This document shows positions 27,406 to 36,244 of a stretch of 64,000 nucleotides of DNA, piece by piece. The notes beneath the pieces are model-generated. The model was given only the letters and a program-made list of their open reading frames with translations, made no database searches and had not been told where the DNA came from. The number at the start of each line of letters is the position of its first letter. Position 1 is the stretch's first letter. A program made the translations under genes and the position numbers. This stretch comes from RGIG2945 sp045540355. Lineage in GTDB: Bacteria > Bacillota > Clostridia > Oscillospirales > Acutalibacteraceae. The DNA is taken from NCBI GenBank assembly GCA_045540355.1, contig JAZQHB010000040.1, positions 1 to 64,000 of the forward strand, given 5' to 3'.

Positions 27406-27491
27406 AAGCTCACCCGATATTATTATATGTGGGTTTATGAAAAATTCAGCAAAAAAATAACCTTGACTCATTCAAATAAGTCAAGGTTACC

Positions 27492-27578
27492 TGGTGCCGG
27501 TGATCGGGGTCGAACCGATACGGTGTCGCCACCACTGGATTTTGAGTCCAGCACGTCTGCCAATTCCATCACACCGGC
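27492..27578 (-). tRNA. tRNA-Leu (anticodon CAA)
   Basis: An 87-nt cloverleaf including encoded CCA. The acceptor stem GCCGGTG pairs with CACCGGC, the anticodon stem CTGGA/TCCAG carries the loop CTCAAAA with anticodon CAA (reads UUG), there is a long variable arm as expected for leucine tRNA, and the T loop is GTTCGAC. Confidence 0.97.
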
Positions 27579-27640
27579 GTATTAAGCTTAATAATTATAA
27601 CCAAATTGTTTCGGTTTGTCAAGGGTATTTAAAAATATTT

Positions 27641-28006
27641 TTAAACTGTTATTCTGTCTTTGATTTTTGCAAAAAGTGAATCACCGAAACCCGATATGTT
27701 TTTGATTTGGTCGATGCTTGTATAACCGCCTAAATGTTCTCTGTATGCGATAATTCTTTTAGCTCTTTCTTTTCCTATACCGGGTAGTGTGTCAAGCTCA
27801 TCAATGGTTGCTGTGTTAAGGTTAATTATATAAGGTGAGGTAGTACTTGCATCTGTTTCAGATGTCGTTTCGGTCTTCTTTACAATAACTCCTGAAACTG
27901 ATACTGAGTTTTCTGAAGGCAACTGTGTCATTGATATCAATATAATTGCTGCGAGTATCAAAAGCATCGCGGCAAAAGTATATCGTTCAAACTTAAGCTT
28001 ACTCAT
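27641..28006 (-). CDS. ComEA-like helix-hairpin-helix protein
   Basis: Protein of 121 residues with one N-terminal transmembrane segment (about 10-28), a short Ser/Thr-rich linker, and a C-terminal ComEA-type domain: INLNTATIDELDTLPGIG, then RAKRIIAYREHLGGY and ISGFGDSLFAKIKDRI. ComEA binds incoming DNA at the membrane in natural transformation. This copy is shorter than Bacillus ComEA, lacks the SLBB part, and has no comEC beside it, so a competence role is only inferred. It lies 2 nt downstream of the surface-protein gene and is probably cotranscribed. Confidence 0.8.
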   Translation of the reverse strand: MSKLKFERYTFAAMLLILAAIILISMTQLPSENSVSVSGVIVKKTETTSETDASTTSPYIINLNTATIDELDTLPGIGKERAKRIIAYREHLGGYTSIDQIKNISGFGDSLFAKIKDRITV

Positions 28007-28008
28007 AT

Positions 28009-28872
28009 TTATTTTTGGCTGTCAGAATCATTTTTCTTGTCTTCGTTTTCTTTTGTTTCCCCAGAATCTTTACTCTTGGGTTTTGCAGACAGAAGAACAA
28101 AGCAAGCAGCAAACACGAGGACAAGAGCAAGCAATGATAAGACTATTCCTAATATTTTTGAATTGCTTGTTTTGTCGGTATGCAAAACTTCTGAAACTGA
28201 AGTTAATTCTTCGGTCGTTGTTTCTACCTTTTCGGCGGTAGCCTCGGTAGAATTATCTGTCTTGAATTTAGTTGTTCTATTATCTTCTGAGTATTTTGTA
28301 GTATTATTTGTGTGAGTTTTTGTGGTGGTTATTGATGTTGTTTCAAGTTCCGTATTTGTGAAATCAGAAATGCTTACTTCTCTCGACAGAACCTCAGCAC
28401 CGTCTTTTAATTGTAATTTGAGTTGAAGGTAATCGGAGATAGCTTTTTTGAAAGTCAATTTAAACTCAAAGAAAAACAAATTTCCGGTGTTTGCAGTTGT
28501 ACCGTATTGAATATTGAGAAAATTGTTGTTTTGAAAATCAGATGTATTATCAACACCGAATGTGTAGGTGCCTACAGACGGAATTGTAAGGAGAACACCG
28601 CAGTCATCGAGGTATTCATCAAGATCGTCTGTTGCGGTTACAGCAAGATAAATTGTATTAGAATCTGACTTAATCGTCTTTACTTCAGCATAGCTTATGT
28701 TGTTTGCTGATTGTGCGGTATTGGAATAAATAATTGTGTTTTTTGCGTTTTCCCATTCTCTTGTTGAAATAACACCGTCTACATCAACAAAAGCAAAAGC
28801 CGAAAAAGCGACAAGTGATATAAGCAATATTGTTGTGGTAATTAAAGAAACAGCTTTAAAAAAAGATTTCAT
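28009..28872 (-). CDS. Putative surface protein with Thr-rich stalk and C-terminal membrane anchor
   Basis: I do not recognise a named family. The 287 residues comprise a signal peptide (about 1-28, LLISLVAFSAFAF), an extracellular domain beginning VDGVISTREWENA, a Thr/Ser-rich stalk (about 175-235), a transmembrane helix (about 241-262) and a charged cytoplasmic tail rich in K, E and D. The opening motif and predicted beta-strand pattern resemble CBM9/DOMON-like carbohydrate- or heme-binding folds, but this is a weak similarity. There is no LPxTG signal. Its start follows AAAGGATTTATCTAA. Confidence 0.6.
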   Translation of the reverse strand: MKSFFKAVSLITTTILLISLVAFSAFAFVDVDGVISTREWENAKNTIIYSNTAQSANNISYAEVKTIKSDSNTIYLAVTATDDLDEYLDDCGVLLTIPSVGTYTFGVDNTSDFQNNNFLNIQYGTTANTGNLFFFEFKLTFKKAISDYLQLKLQLKDGAEVLSREVSISDFTNTELETTSITTTKTHTNNTTKYSEDNRTTKFKTDNSTEATAEKVETTTEELTSVSEVLHTDKTSNSKILGIVLSLLALVLVFAACFVLLSAKPKSKDSGETKENEDKKNDSDSQK

Positions 28873-28898
28873 TTAGATAAATCCTTTCATATTTATAC

Positions 28899-28927
28899 TT
28901 GAAATAATATGAATAATCTGTTATAAT
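28899..28927 (+). promoter_or_regulatory. Predicted promoter for tRNA-Leu(TAG)
   Basis: TTGAAA, 17-bp spacer, TATAAT, ending about 40 bp before the tRNA. Confidence 0.65.
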
Positions 28928-28967
28928 ACAAAACAATGTAGGTCGCACTTGAAGTGTGTTCTTATAT

Positions 28968-29052
28968 GCGGATATGGCGGAATTGGCAGACGCGTTAGAT
29001 TTAGGATCTAATATCAGCTGATGTGCAGGTTCAAGTCCTGTTATCCGCACCA
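28968..29052 (+). tRNA. tRNA-Leu (anticodon TAG)
   Basis: An 85-nt cloverleaf with encoded CCA. The acceptor GCGGATA pairs with TATCCGC, the anticodon stem TTAGA/TCTAA carries the loop TTTAGGA with anticodon TAG (reads CUA), the variable arm is long, and the T loop is GTTCAAG. Confidence 0.97.
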
Positions 29053-29057
29053 ACTTG

Positions 29058-29082
29058 AAAGCGCCTTACAGGCGCTTTTTTC
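29058..29082 (+). terminator. Rho-independent terminator after tRNA-Leu(TAG)
   Basis: AAAGCGCC, loop TTACA, GGCGCTTTTTT: a compact GC-rich stem with a T run, 5 nt after the tRNA. Confidence 0.9.
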
Positions 29083-29087
29083 TGTTA

Positions 29088-29162
29088 TGGCACCCCCAAC
29101 CGGAATCGAACCGATAACTAATCCTTAGGAGGGATTCATTATATCCATTTAACTATGGGGGC
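29088..29162 (-). tRNA. tRNA-Arg (anticodon CCT)
   Basis: A 75-nt cloverleaf with encoded CCA. The acceptor GCCCCCA pairs with TGGGGGT, the anticodon stem AATCC/GGATT carries the loop CTCCTAA with anticodon CCT (reads AGG), and the T loop is GTTCGAT. It is convergent with tRNA-Leu(TAG). Confidence 0.96.
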
Positions 29163-29175
29163 ATTTGACCTTTGT

Positions 29176-29204
29176 ATTCTAACAAAACTGAACTTTATTG
29201 TCAA
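29176..29204 (-). promoter_or_regulatory. Predicted promoter for tRNA-Arg(CCT)
   Basis: On the minus strand, consensus TTGACA, a 17-bp spacer and TAGAAT, 14 bp before the tRNA 5' end. Confidence 0.7.
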
Positions 29205-29229
29205 GTATATTTTAAAGGTTGTGAATTAT

Positions 29230-30231
29230 ATGGAAGAAAAAAATTATAAGAAATTGAAACTCTTATATCTCTATGAAATTTTTATTTCTAAAAGTGATTC
29301 TGACAATATTCTGACCATAAACGATATTGCCGAAGAGCTGGAAAAGCACGGTATAACAGCAGAAAGAAAATCTATATACCGAGATATAGAATGTTTGAGA
29401 GAATTCGGTCTTGATATCGTGTTTACCCGCAGTAAGAATATAGGATATTATCTCAGAAAAAGAAAATTTTCTTTGGCTGAATTGAGAATTTTAACTGATG
29501 CGGTTCTGTCAGCAAAATTTATCACTCCTGAGAAAACGACTGTTCTTATTAACAAAATTTCTGAAATGGCAAGCGTTAAGGAAAGAGAAGTTTTGTTAAA
29601 ATTGTGTGCAACAGACTTAACTTCTAAACACAAGAACGAAAGCATTTATACAACGATTGAAAATCTCACTACCGCTATCAATAAAAAGTTAAAAGTCAAC
29701 TTGAAGTATTCAAGAAACGCTTTTTCTGACTACTCTACGGTTTCCGTTGAAAATAAGGAGTTTGAAGTAAGTCCCTATACTCTCATTCTTACCAATAATC
29801 ATTATTACCTTGTATGTAATAACTCAAAATACGATAACCTTATGCATATAAGACTTGACAGAATCAGCAATTTGCAAATAACTGATACCAAAAGCAGAAA
29901 TTTTGAAGAGGTATGTGATTACAGAGGAACTTTTGACGGCGAAGATTATTGCAAAAAAGTGTTCAATATGTTTGCAGGTAAGCTTGTAGATATAAAAATT
30001 AAATGTGATAATTCACTTGTTGATGTGGTGCTTGACAGATTTTCTGATGATATTTCCCTGAGAACTTCAGGTACAACTCACTTTAAAGCAGAAACTACAG
30101 CAGTGCTAAGCAGTGGACTTGCATCATGGATTATGCAATACGGAAACAAAGTCGAAGTGCTTGAGCCACCGGAATTAAAGCAGATGGTCATAGAGCAGGC
30201 ACAGGATATACTTACTCTTTACAGAAAGTGA
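29230..30231 (+). CDS. WYL-domain transcriptional regulator (DeoR-like HTH)
   Basis: Predicted DNA-binding regulator of 333 residues. The N-terminal winged helix-turn-helix covers about 5-75 (LTINDIAEELEKHGI; RKSIYRDIECLREFGLDI). The WYL region follows (SPYTLILTNNHYYLVCNN; HIRLDRISNLQIT), with a C-terminal WCX-like extension ending near QAQDILTLYRK. WYL domains sense small ligands or single-stranded nucleic acid. An ATG further upstream would overlap the tRNA-Arg gene, so the ATG at 29230 (GTGAATTAT before it) is chosen. It is 9 nt upstream of the transporter genes and probably controls that operon or itself. Confidence 0.85.
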   Translation: MEEKNYKKLKLLYLYEIFISKSDSDNILTINDIAEELEKHGITAERKSIYRDIECLREFGLDIVFTRSKNIGYYLRKRKFSLAELRILTDAVLSAKFITPEKTTVLINKISEMASVKEREVLLKLCATDLTSKHKNESIYTTIENLTTAINKKLKVNLKYSRNAFSDYSTVSVENKEFEVSPYTLILTNNHYYLVCNNSKYDNLMHIRLDRISNLQITDTKSRNFEEVCDYRGTFDGEDYCKKVFNMFAGKLVDIKIKCDNSLVDVVLDRFSDDISLRTSGTTHFKAETTAVLSSGLASWIMQYGNKVEVLEPPELKQMVIEQAQDILTLYRK

Positions 30232-30240
30232 GGATATAAA

Positions 30241-30780
30241 TTGAAAGAACTTTTAGAGATGTTTGCAACATTTTTCAAGATCGGATTGTTTACATTCGGT
30301 GGCGGATATGCAATGTTGCCTAATTTGCAAAGAGAAGTTGTAGAAAAGAAAAACTGGGCAACCGAAGAAGAATTGCTTGATTATTTTGCAGTATCGCAAT
30401 GTACTCCGGGTGTTATTGCAGTCAACACGGCGACATTTGTCGGGTATAAGAGAAAGGGTGTTTTAGGTGCTGTATTTACGACTTTAGGTGTCGTACTTCC
30501 CTCCCTCATTATAATTACTTTAATCGCTGCGTTGTTAACGACTTTTGCAGATATAGTATATGTTAAACGAGCTTTGGCGGGTATCAGGATAGTTGTTACG
30601 GCACTTATAACATCAACCGTCATTAAGCTTATAAAGAAGGGCGTAAAAAATATTTTTCAGATTGCAATGTGTGTAATTGCGTTTGTACTTGTTGCATTTT
30701 TAGGATTGTCCCCTGTCTTTATTGTAATCGGTGCGGCTTTGTTCGGCATCGCTATGGGAAAGTGGGGTAAAATAGAATGA
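30241..30780 (+). CDS. Chromate transporter family protein, first half (ChrA-type)
   Basis: Membrane protein of 179 residues, one half of the two-part 'short-chain' CHR transporter. It begins MLEMFATFFKIG-like after a TTG start (GAGGATATAAA before it) and carries the family motif FTFGGGYAMLPNLQRE, then SQCTPGVIAVNTATFVGYKRKG. There are about five transmembrane helices. Paired short CHR proteins work as heterodimers; chromate efflux is shown for a few members, and the natural substrate in gut anaerobes is unknown. It overlaps the second half by 4 bp. Confidence 0.88.
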   Translation: MKELLEMFATFFKIGLFTFGGGYAMLPNLQREVVEKKNWATEEELLDYFAVSQCTPGVIAVNTATFVGYKRKGVLGAVFTTLGVVLPSLIIITLIAALLTTFADIVYVKRALAGIRIVVTALITSTVIKLIKKGVKNIFQIAMCVIAFVLVAFLGLSPVFIVIGAALFGIAMGKWGKIE

Positions 30781-31340
30781 CATATTTGCTTTTATTTTAC
30801 GAGTTCTTCCGCACAGGACTTTTTGCAGTTGGAGGCGGAATGGCGACATTACCGTTTTTAAGCGAAATGGCGGTAAATCACCCCGATTGGTTCGATTCAA
30901 AAATGCTAACCGACATGATTGCGGTTTCGGAATCTACCCCCGGTCCTATTGGTGTTAATATGGCGACCTATGCCGGGTATAATGCGGGCGGTATTTTGGG
31001 GAGTGTTATTGCAACCTTTGCTTTGATACTTCCGTCTTTTATTGTAATTATTATAGTTTCTAAGTTCTTATCAAAGTTCAGTGAAAACAAGTATGTAAAA
31101 GGTGCGTTTTACGGTTTGCGTCCTGCAGTTGCAGGATTGATAGCCGCAGCGGGTTTTTCAGTTATGAAAACCACTTTTTATCTTGGCGGAGACACATTAT
31201 CGACATCATTCAATTATCTTGCAATTGTGTTGTTTGTTGTATTTTTGGCTTTAATGCAGATAAAAAAACTAAACAAAATACATCCGATTATTTATATTCT
31301 GTCTGGGGCAGTTTTAGGAATAGTTTTAAAGCTTAAATAA
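30777..31340 (+). CDS. Chromate transporter family protein, second half (ChrA-type)
   Basis: Membrane protein of 187 residues, homologous to the preceding one. It shows GLFAVGGGMATLPFL and SESTPGPIGVNMATYAGYNAGG in place of the partner's matching motifs, then four or five further helices. The 4-bp ATGA overlap with the first half indicates translational coupling and a 1:1 complex. It is followed 12 nt later by the beta-galactosidase gene, an unusual partner for this transporter family. Confidence 0.88.
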   Translation: MTYLLLFYEFFRTGLFAVGGGMATLPFLSEMAVNHPDWFDSKMLTDMIAVSESTPGPIGVNMATYAGYNAGGILGSVIATFALILPSFIVIIIVSKFLSKFSENKYVKGAFYGLRPAVAGLIAAAGFSVMKTTFYLGGDTLSTSFNYLAIVLFVVFLALMQIKKLNKIHPIIYILSGAVLGIVLKLK

Positions 31341-31352
31341 GGGAGTTATAAC

Positions 31353-34292
31353 ATGAATTTTAAAGTTTATCATCAGGACTTAAACAACCTGCACATCGGT
31401 TGTCAAAAACCTCGTGCGTATTATATACCCTATCATACCGAGGCTTGCAGAAATCTTTTCCGTGAAAGTTCGGAAAACTTCACCTTACTCAACGGCGAAT
31501 GGAATTTCAGATATTACAAAAGCTTTGATGATATCCCGGAGGAATTTCCTTCAATTTACTACAATGAAAAAATCGATGTTCCGTCTTGCTGGCAGACATA
31601 TTACGGCAGAGGTTATGATGTTCCGCTTTACAGCAATCTTGAATATCCGTTTCAGGTTGATCCGCCTTTTGTACCTGATGAAAACCCTTGCGGTGTCTAT
31701 AACAGAAAATTTGTTCTTGAAGATTTAATTGACAGAAAAGTATATATAAATTTCGAGGGTGTTTCCTCTTGCTTTTATTTATTTGTTAACGGCAGTTTTG
31801 TCGGTTATAGTCAGGTAAGCCATAATACATCTGAATTTGATATTACCGATTATACAGATAAAGGTGAAAATGACCTTACTGTGCTTGTTGTAAAGTGGTG
31901 CGACGGTACATATCTTGAGGACCAGGATTTTTTCAGATTATCGGGAATATTCCGTGATGTATATTTGTTGTCGAGACCTAAAGAGCATCTTAATGATATT
32001 CATATAAAAACAGAATTATCAGGTGATTATAAAACAGCAAAAATATCCGTTGAACTTGATAACAAAGAGGTTGAATACAAAGTCACGGATAAAGATTTAA
32101 AACTTATTACTACAGGTAAATCTTGCGGTAACTTTATTTTTGAAATTCTAAATCCGACTCTCTGGACTGATGAAACACCGTATCTGTATACCTTGATTAT
32201 AAAGTGTAATGGAGAATACATTCCTTTTAATTTCGGTTTGCGTAAAATTGAAATTAAAGATAAAACATTCCTCATTAACGGAGAACCTTTGAAAGCTCGC
32301 GGTATCAACAGACATGACAATCATCATAAGCTAGGTTATGTTACAGGATATGAGCAGATGCTTAACGATTTGTATATTTTAAAACGAGCAAATGTGAATG
32401 TTATCAGAACTTCGCACTATCCTAATGACCCGAGATTTTTAGAAATGTGTGATGAGCTTGGTATGATGATTATTGATGAAGCTGATATCGAAACGCACGG
32501 AATGGGTTATGATTATAACGGTGAGTGGGATTGGCCTCGTTGGTCTGCCTTGTCCGATTCTCCTGATTGGACTGAAGCTTATATCGACAGAGCCGAACGA
32601 CTGTATGAACGAGACAAGAACCACCCGTGTGTTATTATGTGGTCTTTGGGCAATGAGTCAGGTGCAGGTAATAATCACAGAGCTATGGCACGCTACATAA
32701 GAAACAGGGATAATACTGCTTTGATTCATTATGAAAATACACATATTGAGTTTGTTGACCCCACTTATACAGATGTATCTGATGTTGAAAGCAGAATGTA
32801 TGCTTCGAGAGAATATGCTGAAAAGTATATTGCAGATGACAGATATACAAAACCGTTTTTCCTCTGTGAATACCTTGATGCTTATTCAACCGGTGATGTA
32901 TATGATTATTGGGAAGCGATTTTAGCACATAAGGAATTTTTCGGCGGCTGCTTTTGGGAGTATGCTGATTTAGGACTTGAAAACGCTGACGGAAACATCC
33001 GATACGGCGGCGATTTCGGCGACTATCCAAATAACAACTTCTGTTGTCTTGACGGTGTTGTTTTGGCTGACAGAACCTTGAAGCCCGGCTATTTTGATTT
33101 AAAACGAGTATATCAACCTTTTTCTGTTACAAGTGAAAGAGACGGTGTTGTTACTGTCAAGAGTTTAAGATATTATACCGACCTTACCGACATGGACATT
33201 ATCTGGAAAGTTGAAACTGATGGCGAGGTTTCCCTCAAGGGTTTAATTCCTGCACTTGAAATTAAACCTCAAAGTGAAGTAAAATATACACTCTTTGAAA
33301 ACGAAGTTTTTCCTGAAAACAGTATATTAACTCTTTATTTTGTTCAGAATACCGACACACCGTGGGCAGAAAAGGGTTTTGAAGTAGGGTTCGAACAATT
33401 TGAAATAAAGAATGTTCGGAAGACTGAAAGGCTTTTAACAAAGAAAAAAATTGAGGTTTGTAATAATAAAAAGGATTACACTATTTCGGTCGGTGATATA
33501 TCCTATAAAATTTCTAACGGAAAACTTGTTTCTGTCAATAAAGGCGGAAGGGAATTTTTAAGCGGCAAAACCGAGTTCAAAACTTACAGGCCTACGCAGG
33601 GCGGCGGCAATGAATTATATCTTAAATGGAAACAGGCTGATTTGTTCTATATGTATCAGAAAACTTACGATACTACTGTTGAAGAAACCTCTGACAGAGT
33701 AATCGTTGGGTGCAACATCGCTTTAGGCGGTCCGTCAATGCCGCCTTTGATTCGCGGTAAGATTTCATATATCGTTAACGCTGACGGTTCATTGGATTTT
33801 GATTTTCAAGGTGTCGTTAATCCTAAAGCTCCTCCTCTGCCCCGTTTCGGATTTGAATTTTTCTTGAATGGCGAAAATGAAAATCTTGAGTTTTTTGCTT
33901 ACGGTCCGATGGAATCTTATGTTGACAGACACAAAGCGATGAAGCTCGGCAAGCATACGATGACGGTATCTGATGCGTTTTTCAACTACTCTCGTCCTCT
34001 TGAAAATTCATCTCATTTCAAAACAAGATATGTTTCCGTCGGTAATGGTGAGCAAAAGCTTCTTTTCACTAAGATTGATAAGGATTTCTGCTTTACTGCA
34101 TCACACTATACAACTGAATCTATAAACAATACCGCACACTGCGACGAGCTTAAATCAGTGAAAGACACGATACTTAATATTGATATGCGTCAAGCTGCTA
34201 TCAGCTCGAATAATAACATAACAGATTGTGAAGTGAGCCGTTGTTTTGATGATAAAAAACTCGATTTCAAATTTAAACTAACAATAGTATAG
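31353..34292 (+). CDS. lacZ: Beta-galactosidase, glycoside hydrolase family 2
   Basis: Intracellular GH2 enzyme of 979 residues (no signal peptide), close to E. coli LacZ length. The sugar-binding domain comes first (LNGEWNFRY; DVPSCWQTYYGRGYD), then an Ig-like domain, the TIM barrel with RGINRHDNH, the acid/base glutamate E435 in GNESG and the nucleophile E506 in FLCEY. The C-terminal small-chain beta-sandwich follows (AYGPMESYVDRHKA; HFKTRYVSV). It releases galactose from lactose or galactosides; exact specificity is unknown. The start follows AAGGGAGTTATAAC. Confidence 0.93.
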   Translation: MNFKVYHQDLNNLHIGCQKPRAYYIPYHTEACRNLFRESSENFTLLNGEWNFRYYKSFDDIPEEFPSIYYNEKIDVPSCWQTYYGRGYDVPLYSNLEYPFQVDPPFVPDENPCGVYNRKFVLEDLIDRKVYINFEGVSSCFYLFVNGSFVGYSQVSHNTSEFDITDYTDKGENDLTVLVVKWCDGTYLEDQDFFRLSGIFRDVYLLSRPKEHLNDIHIKTELSGDYKTAKISVELDNKEVEYKVTDKDLKLITTGKSCGNFIFEILNPTLWTDETPYLYTLIIKCNGEYIPFNFGLRKIEIKDKTFLINGEPLKARGINRHDNHHKLGYVTGYEQMLNDLYILKRANVNVIRTSHYPNDPRFLEMCDELGMMIIDEADIETHGMGYDYNGEWDWPRWSALSDSPDWTEAYIDRAERLYERDKNHPCVIMWSLGNESGAGNNHRAMARYIRNRDNTALIHYENTHIEFVDPTYTDVSDVESRMYASREYAEKYIADDRYTKPFFLCEYLDAYSTGDVYDYWEAILAHKEFFGGCFWEYADLGLENADGNIRYGGDFGDYPNNNFCCLDGVVLADRTLKPGYFDLKRVYQPFSVTSERDGVVTVKSLRYYTDLTDMDIIWKVETDGEVSLKGLIPALEIKPQSEVKYTLFENEVFPENSILTLYFVQNTDTPWAEKGFEVGFEQFEIKNVRKTERLLTKKKIEVCNNKKDYTISVGDISYKISNGKLVSVNKGGREFLSGKTEFKTYRPTQGGGNELYLKWKQADLFYMYQKTYDTTVEETSDRVIVGCNIALGGPSMPPLIRGKISYIVNADGSLDFDFQGVVNPKAPPLPRFGFEFFLNGENENLEFFAYGPMESYVDRHKAMKLGKHTMTVSDAFFNYSRPLENSSHFKTRYVSVGNGEQKLLFTKIDKDFCFTASHYTTESINNTAHCDELKSVKDTILNIDMRQAAISSNNNITDCEVSRCFDDKKLDFKFKLTIV

Positions 34293-34301
34293 AGGTAAAA
34301 G

Positions 34302-35477
34302 ATGTTTGATAAATTTATTGAAAATTTTAATATTGATACAATTCCTGATGTTTTTAAGTCTTGTTATGATGAAGCTTGTGCCGAAATTGAGAACAAAGGT
34401 GTTTTCTTCTTAGAAAAGGATTATATTATTTCTGTTCAGGAAAGAACCTCTGCTTTCGGACAGATACTCGACAACTTGATTTCTGAAGCCGAAAAAGTGA
34501 AACAAGATAAAAATGCGGCTTTATATGCTCTCTTCCTTTATAAGTCAATGCTCAGGAGAAGTGAGTTTATATCAAACTTTTCCTCATTTAAATTATTGTC
34601 GGACTATCCTCTTTTTGCTTTTTTGTGTCTTATTCCGACAATTGAGAATACATTTAATACTTTAAAAAAGAAAGACTTGCCTCAAGATGCTATTGAAGCT
34701 ACAATGTCAATGTACCAAGATTGTACCTATTACGAAAAATGTGCAACCGGTAAAGTAGGCTTAAGCGAAACATATTTTTCTTGGTTGCAACGATATGTAG
34801 ATTGCAAAATCCTTCAGATTGACAGGCTCAGGTTCGAAATAAAACCTTTTAAAGATCCTGTTTATGTACTTCAAAGTAAATCGGATAAACACTTGAAGCT
34901 TCTTTTTGATGGCGGGAAAATGAACAGCAATGGTATGTATCTTGATACGCCGCCAAGCGATGAATTATCTTTTGCTACGGAATTTAATGAAACAGCTGAT
35001 GCCTATTTCGGGAACGAAGTATCTGCTGACGGAAAGTGCACGCAAAGTATTAAAGAATTGAGAAAAAATGAATATACGCTTGCTCTAAAAAAAGGTGATA
35101 TTGTTTTATCGGTTCATATTCCCGGAGAAAATCCATTTACAAAAGAGCTATGTGACAAAAGCTATAATCGTGCAAAAGAAATTTTCACCGAGTATTTTCC
35201 TGAGCTTGATATCAAAGCGTTTACTTGTCATTCCTGGATGTTATCGTCTGAGTTGAATGATATTTTAAAGCCGACATCAAATATATTGAAATTCAAGGAA
35301 AAGTATACGACATACCCTATAAAGACCGAAGGTAAGGATGTTTTTAATTTTGTTTTCAACAATAAATTTACGACCTACGAAGATTTGCCTGAGAACACAT
35401 CTTTGCAAAAAGCGATAAAAAAGATATATCTGTCAGGAGGATATATCTATGAATACGGCGGAGTTGCACTCCTGTAA
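34302..35477 (+). CDS. Acyltransferase-domain protein (NAT_N/GNAT_C-like)
   Basis: A 391-residue cytoplasmic protein without a signal peptide or membrane segment. The C-terminal third contains LSVHIPGENPFTKELCDKS and AFTCHSWMLSSELNDIL followed by SNILKF. I associate this pattern with the GNAT-like C-terminal domain family formerly called DUF5596, whose N-terminal half is a partner acyltransferase domain. Substrate unknown. It starts 9 nt after the beta-galactosidase stop, so it is cotranscribed and may modify a sugar product, as galactoside acetyltransferase LacA does in other lac operons; that parallel is only an inference. Confidence 0.6.
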   Translation: MFDKFIENFNIDTIPDVFKSCYDEACAEIENKGVFFLEKDYIISVQERTSAFGQILDNLISEAEKVKQDKNAALYALFLYKSMLRRSEFISNFSSFKLLSDYPLFAFLCLIPTIENTFNTLKKKDLPQDAIEATMSMYQDCTYYEKCATGKVGLSETYFSWLQRYVDCKILQIDRLRFEIKPFKDPVYVLQSKSDKHLKLLFDGGKMNSNGMYLDTPPSDELSFATEFNETADAYFGNEVSADGKCTQSIKELRKNEYTLALKKGDIVLSVHIPGENPFTKELCDKSYNRAKEIFTEYFPELDIKAFTCHSWMLSSELNDILKPTSNILKFKEKYTTYPIKTEGKDVFNFVFNNKFTTYEDLPENTSLQKAIKKIYLSGGYIYEYGGVALL

Positions 35478-35484
35478 AAAATGA

Positions 35485-35518
35485 CCGCAGAAGGCATAAA
35501 GCTTCTGCGGTGTTTTTA
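35485..35518. terminator. Bidirectional terminator between the lacZ operon and pflA
   Basis: CCGCAGAAG and CTTCTGCGG flank an 8-nt loop. TGTTTTTA follows on the plus strand, and a run of T residues follows on the minus strand as well. It lies between two convergent stop codons. Confidence 0.85.
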
Positions 35519-36232
35519 TACTAATTCGGGAAATTGACGGTATAAATTTTCGATTTCGTCCTTCGTTGCTTCTCTTGTGTCTTTTAACGGAAAATCAATG
35601 TTCAACTCCGTGTATTTTTCGATACATAACTTTCTGAACGGTAACAATTCAACATGAGCAACACAAGAATGATTTGCTTTTATTTCTGACAAAAGTTTTA
35701 TAGATTCAAGACTGTCGTTAACATCAGGGATACAGACATATCGGAGAGTAGTTTCAATACTTTGTTCGTTTAAATATAAAAGAAATTCATTTACCTTGCT
35801 GATGCTCATGCCCGTATTTTTAAGATAGTCACTTGCATTGGTATATTTATAATCTAACAAAACTAAATCAGTTGATTTCAAAAGCTCCTTAACATCATCG
35901 TTAAGTATACAACCGCTTGTATCAAGAGCGGTATGTATTCCTTCGGCTTTCAGAGCCTTAAAAAGATTTATAAGCTGCTTTGCCTGAATTAAAGGCTCAC
36001 CGCCCGAAACGGTTACTCCCCCACTGTTTCCCCAATAAGGTCTGCAACGGCGGATTTTATCCAAAAGTTCTGATATCTGCATCTCATATCCGCCGTCTAA
36101 TTTCCATGTATCGGGGTTATGACAACAGATACACCTTAACGGACACCCTTGTAAAAACACGACAGCTCTCACACCCGGTCCGTCAAGAGTACCCAAGGAT
36201 TGAAAAGAATGCATTTTAAGTGTGTCACACAT
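35516..36232 (-). CDS. pflA: Pyruvate formate-lyase activating enzyme
   Basis: Radical SAM enzyme of 238 residues that abstracts hydrogen from the glycine of PflB to make its glycyl radical. The cluster motif is CPLRCICC (C30, C34, C37). GTLDGPGVRAVVFLQGC precedes it, and GGVTVSGGEPLIQ is the SAM-binding GGE segment. Its length fits the short PflA form without an extra ferredoxin domain. It starts 12 nt after the pflB stop and shares the riboswitch-controlled transcript. Confidence 0.95.
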   Translation of the reverse strand: MCDTLKMHSFQSLGTLDGPGVRAVVFLQGCPLRCICCHNPDTWKLDGGYEMQISELLDKIRRCRPYWGNSGGVTVSGGEPLIQAKQLINLFKALKAEGIHTALDTSGCILNDDVKELLKSTDLVLLDYKYTNASDYLKNTGMSISKVNEFLLYLNEQSIETTLRYVCIPDVNDSLESIKLLSEIKANHSCVAHVELLPFRKLCIEKYTELNIDFPLKDTREATKDEIENLYRQFPELV

Positions 36233-36244
36233 ATCTACACCCTC

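Noticed and set aside
29155..29229. Extended start of the WYL regulator at the ATG at 29155
   Set aside because: It lies inside the tRNA-Arg gene and its promoter region; the ATG at 29230 fits the domain start.
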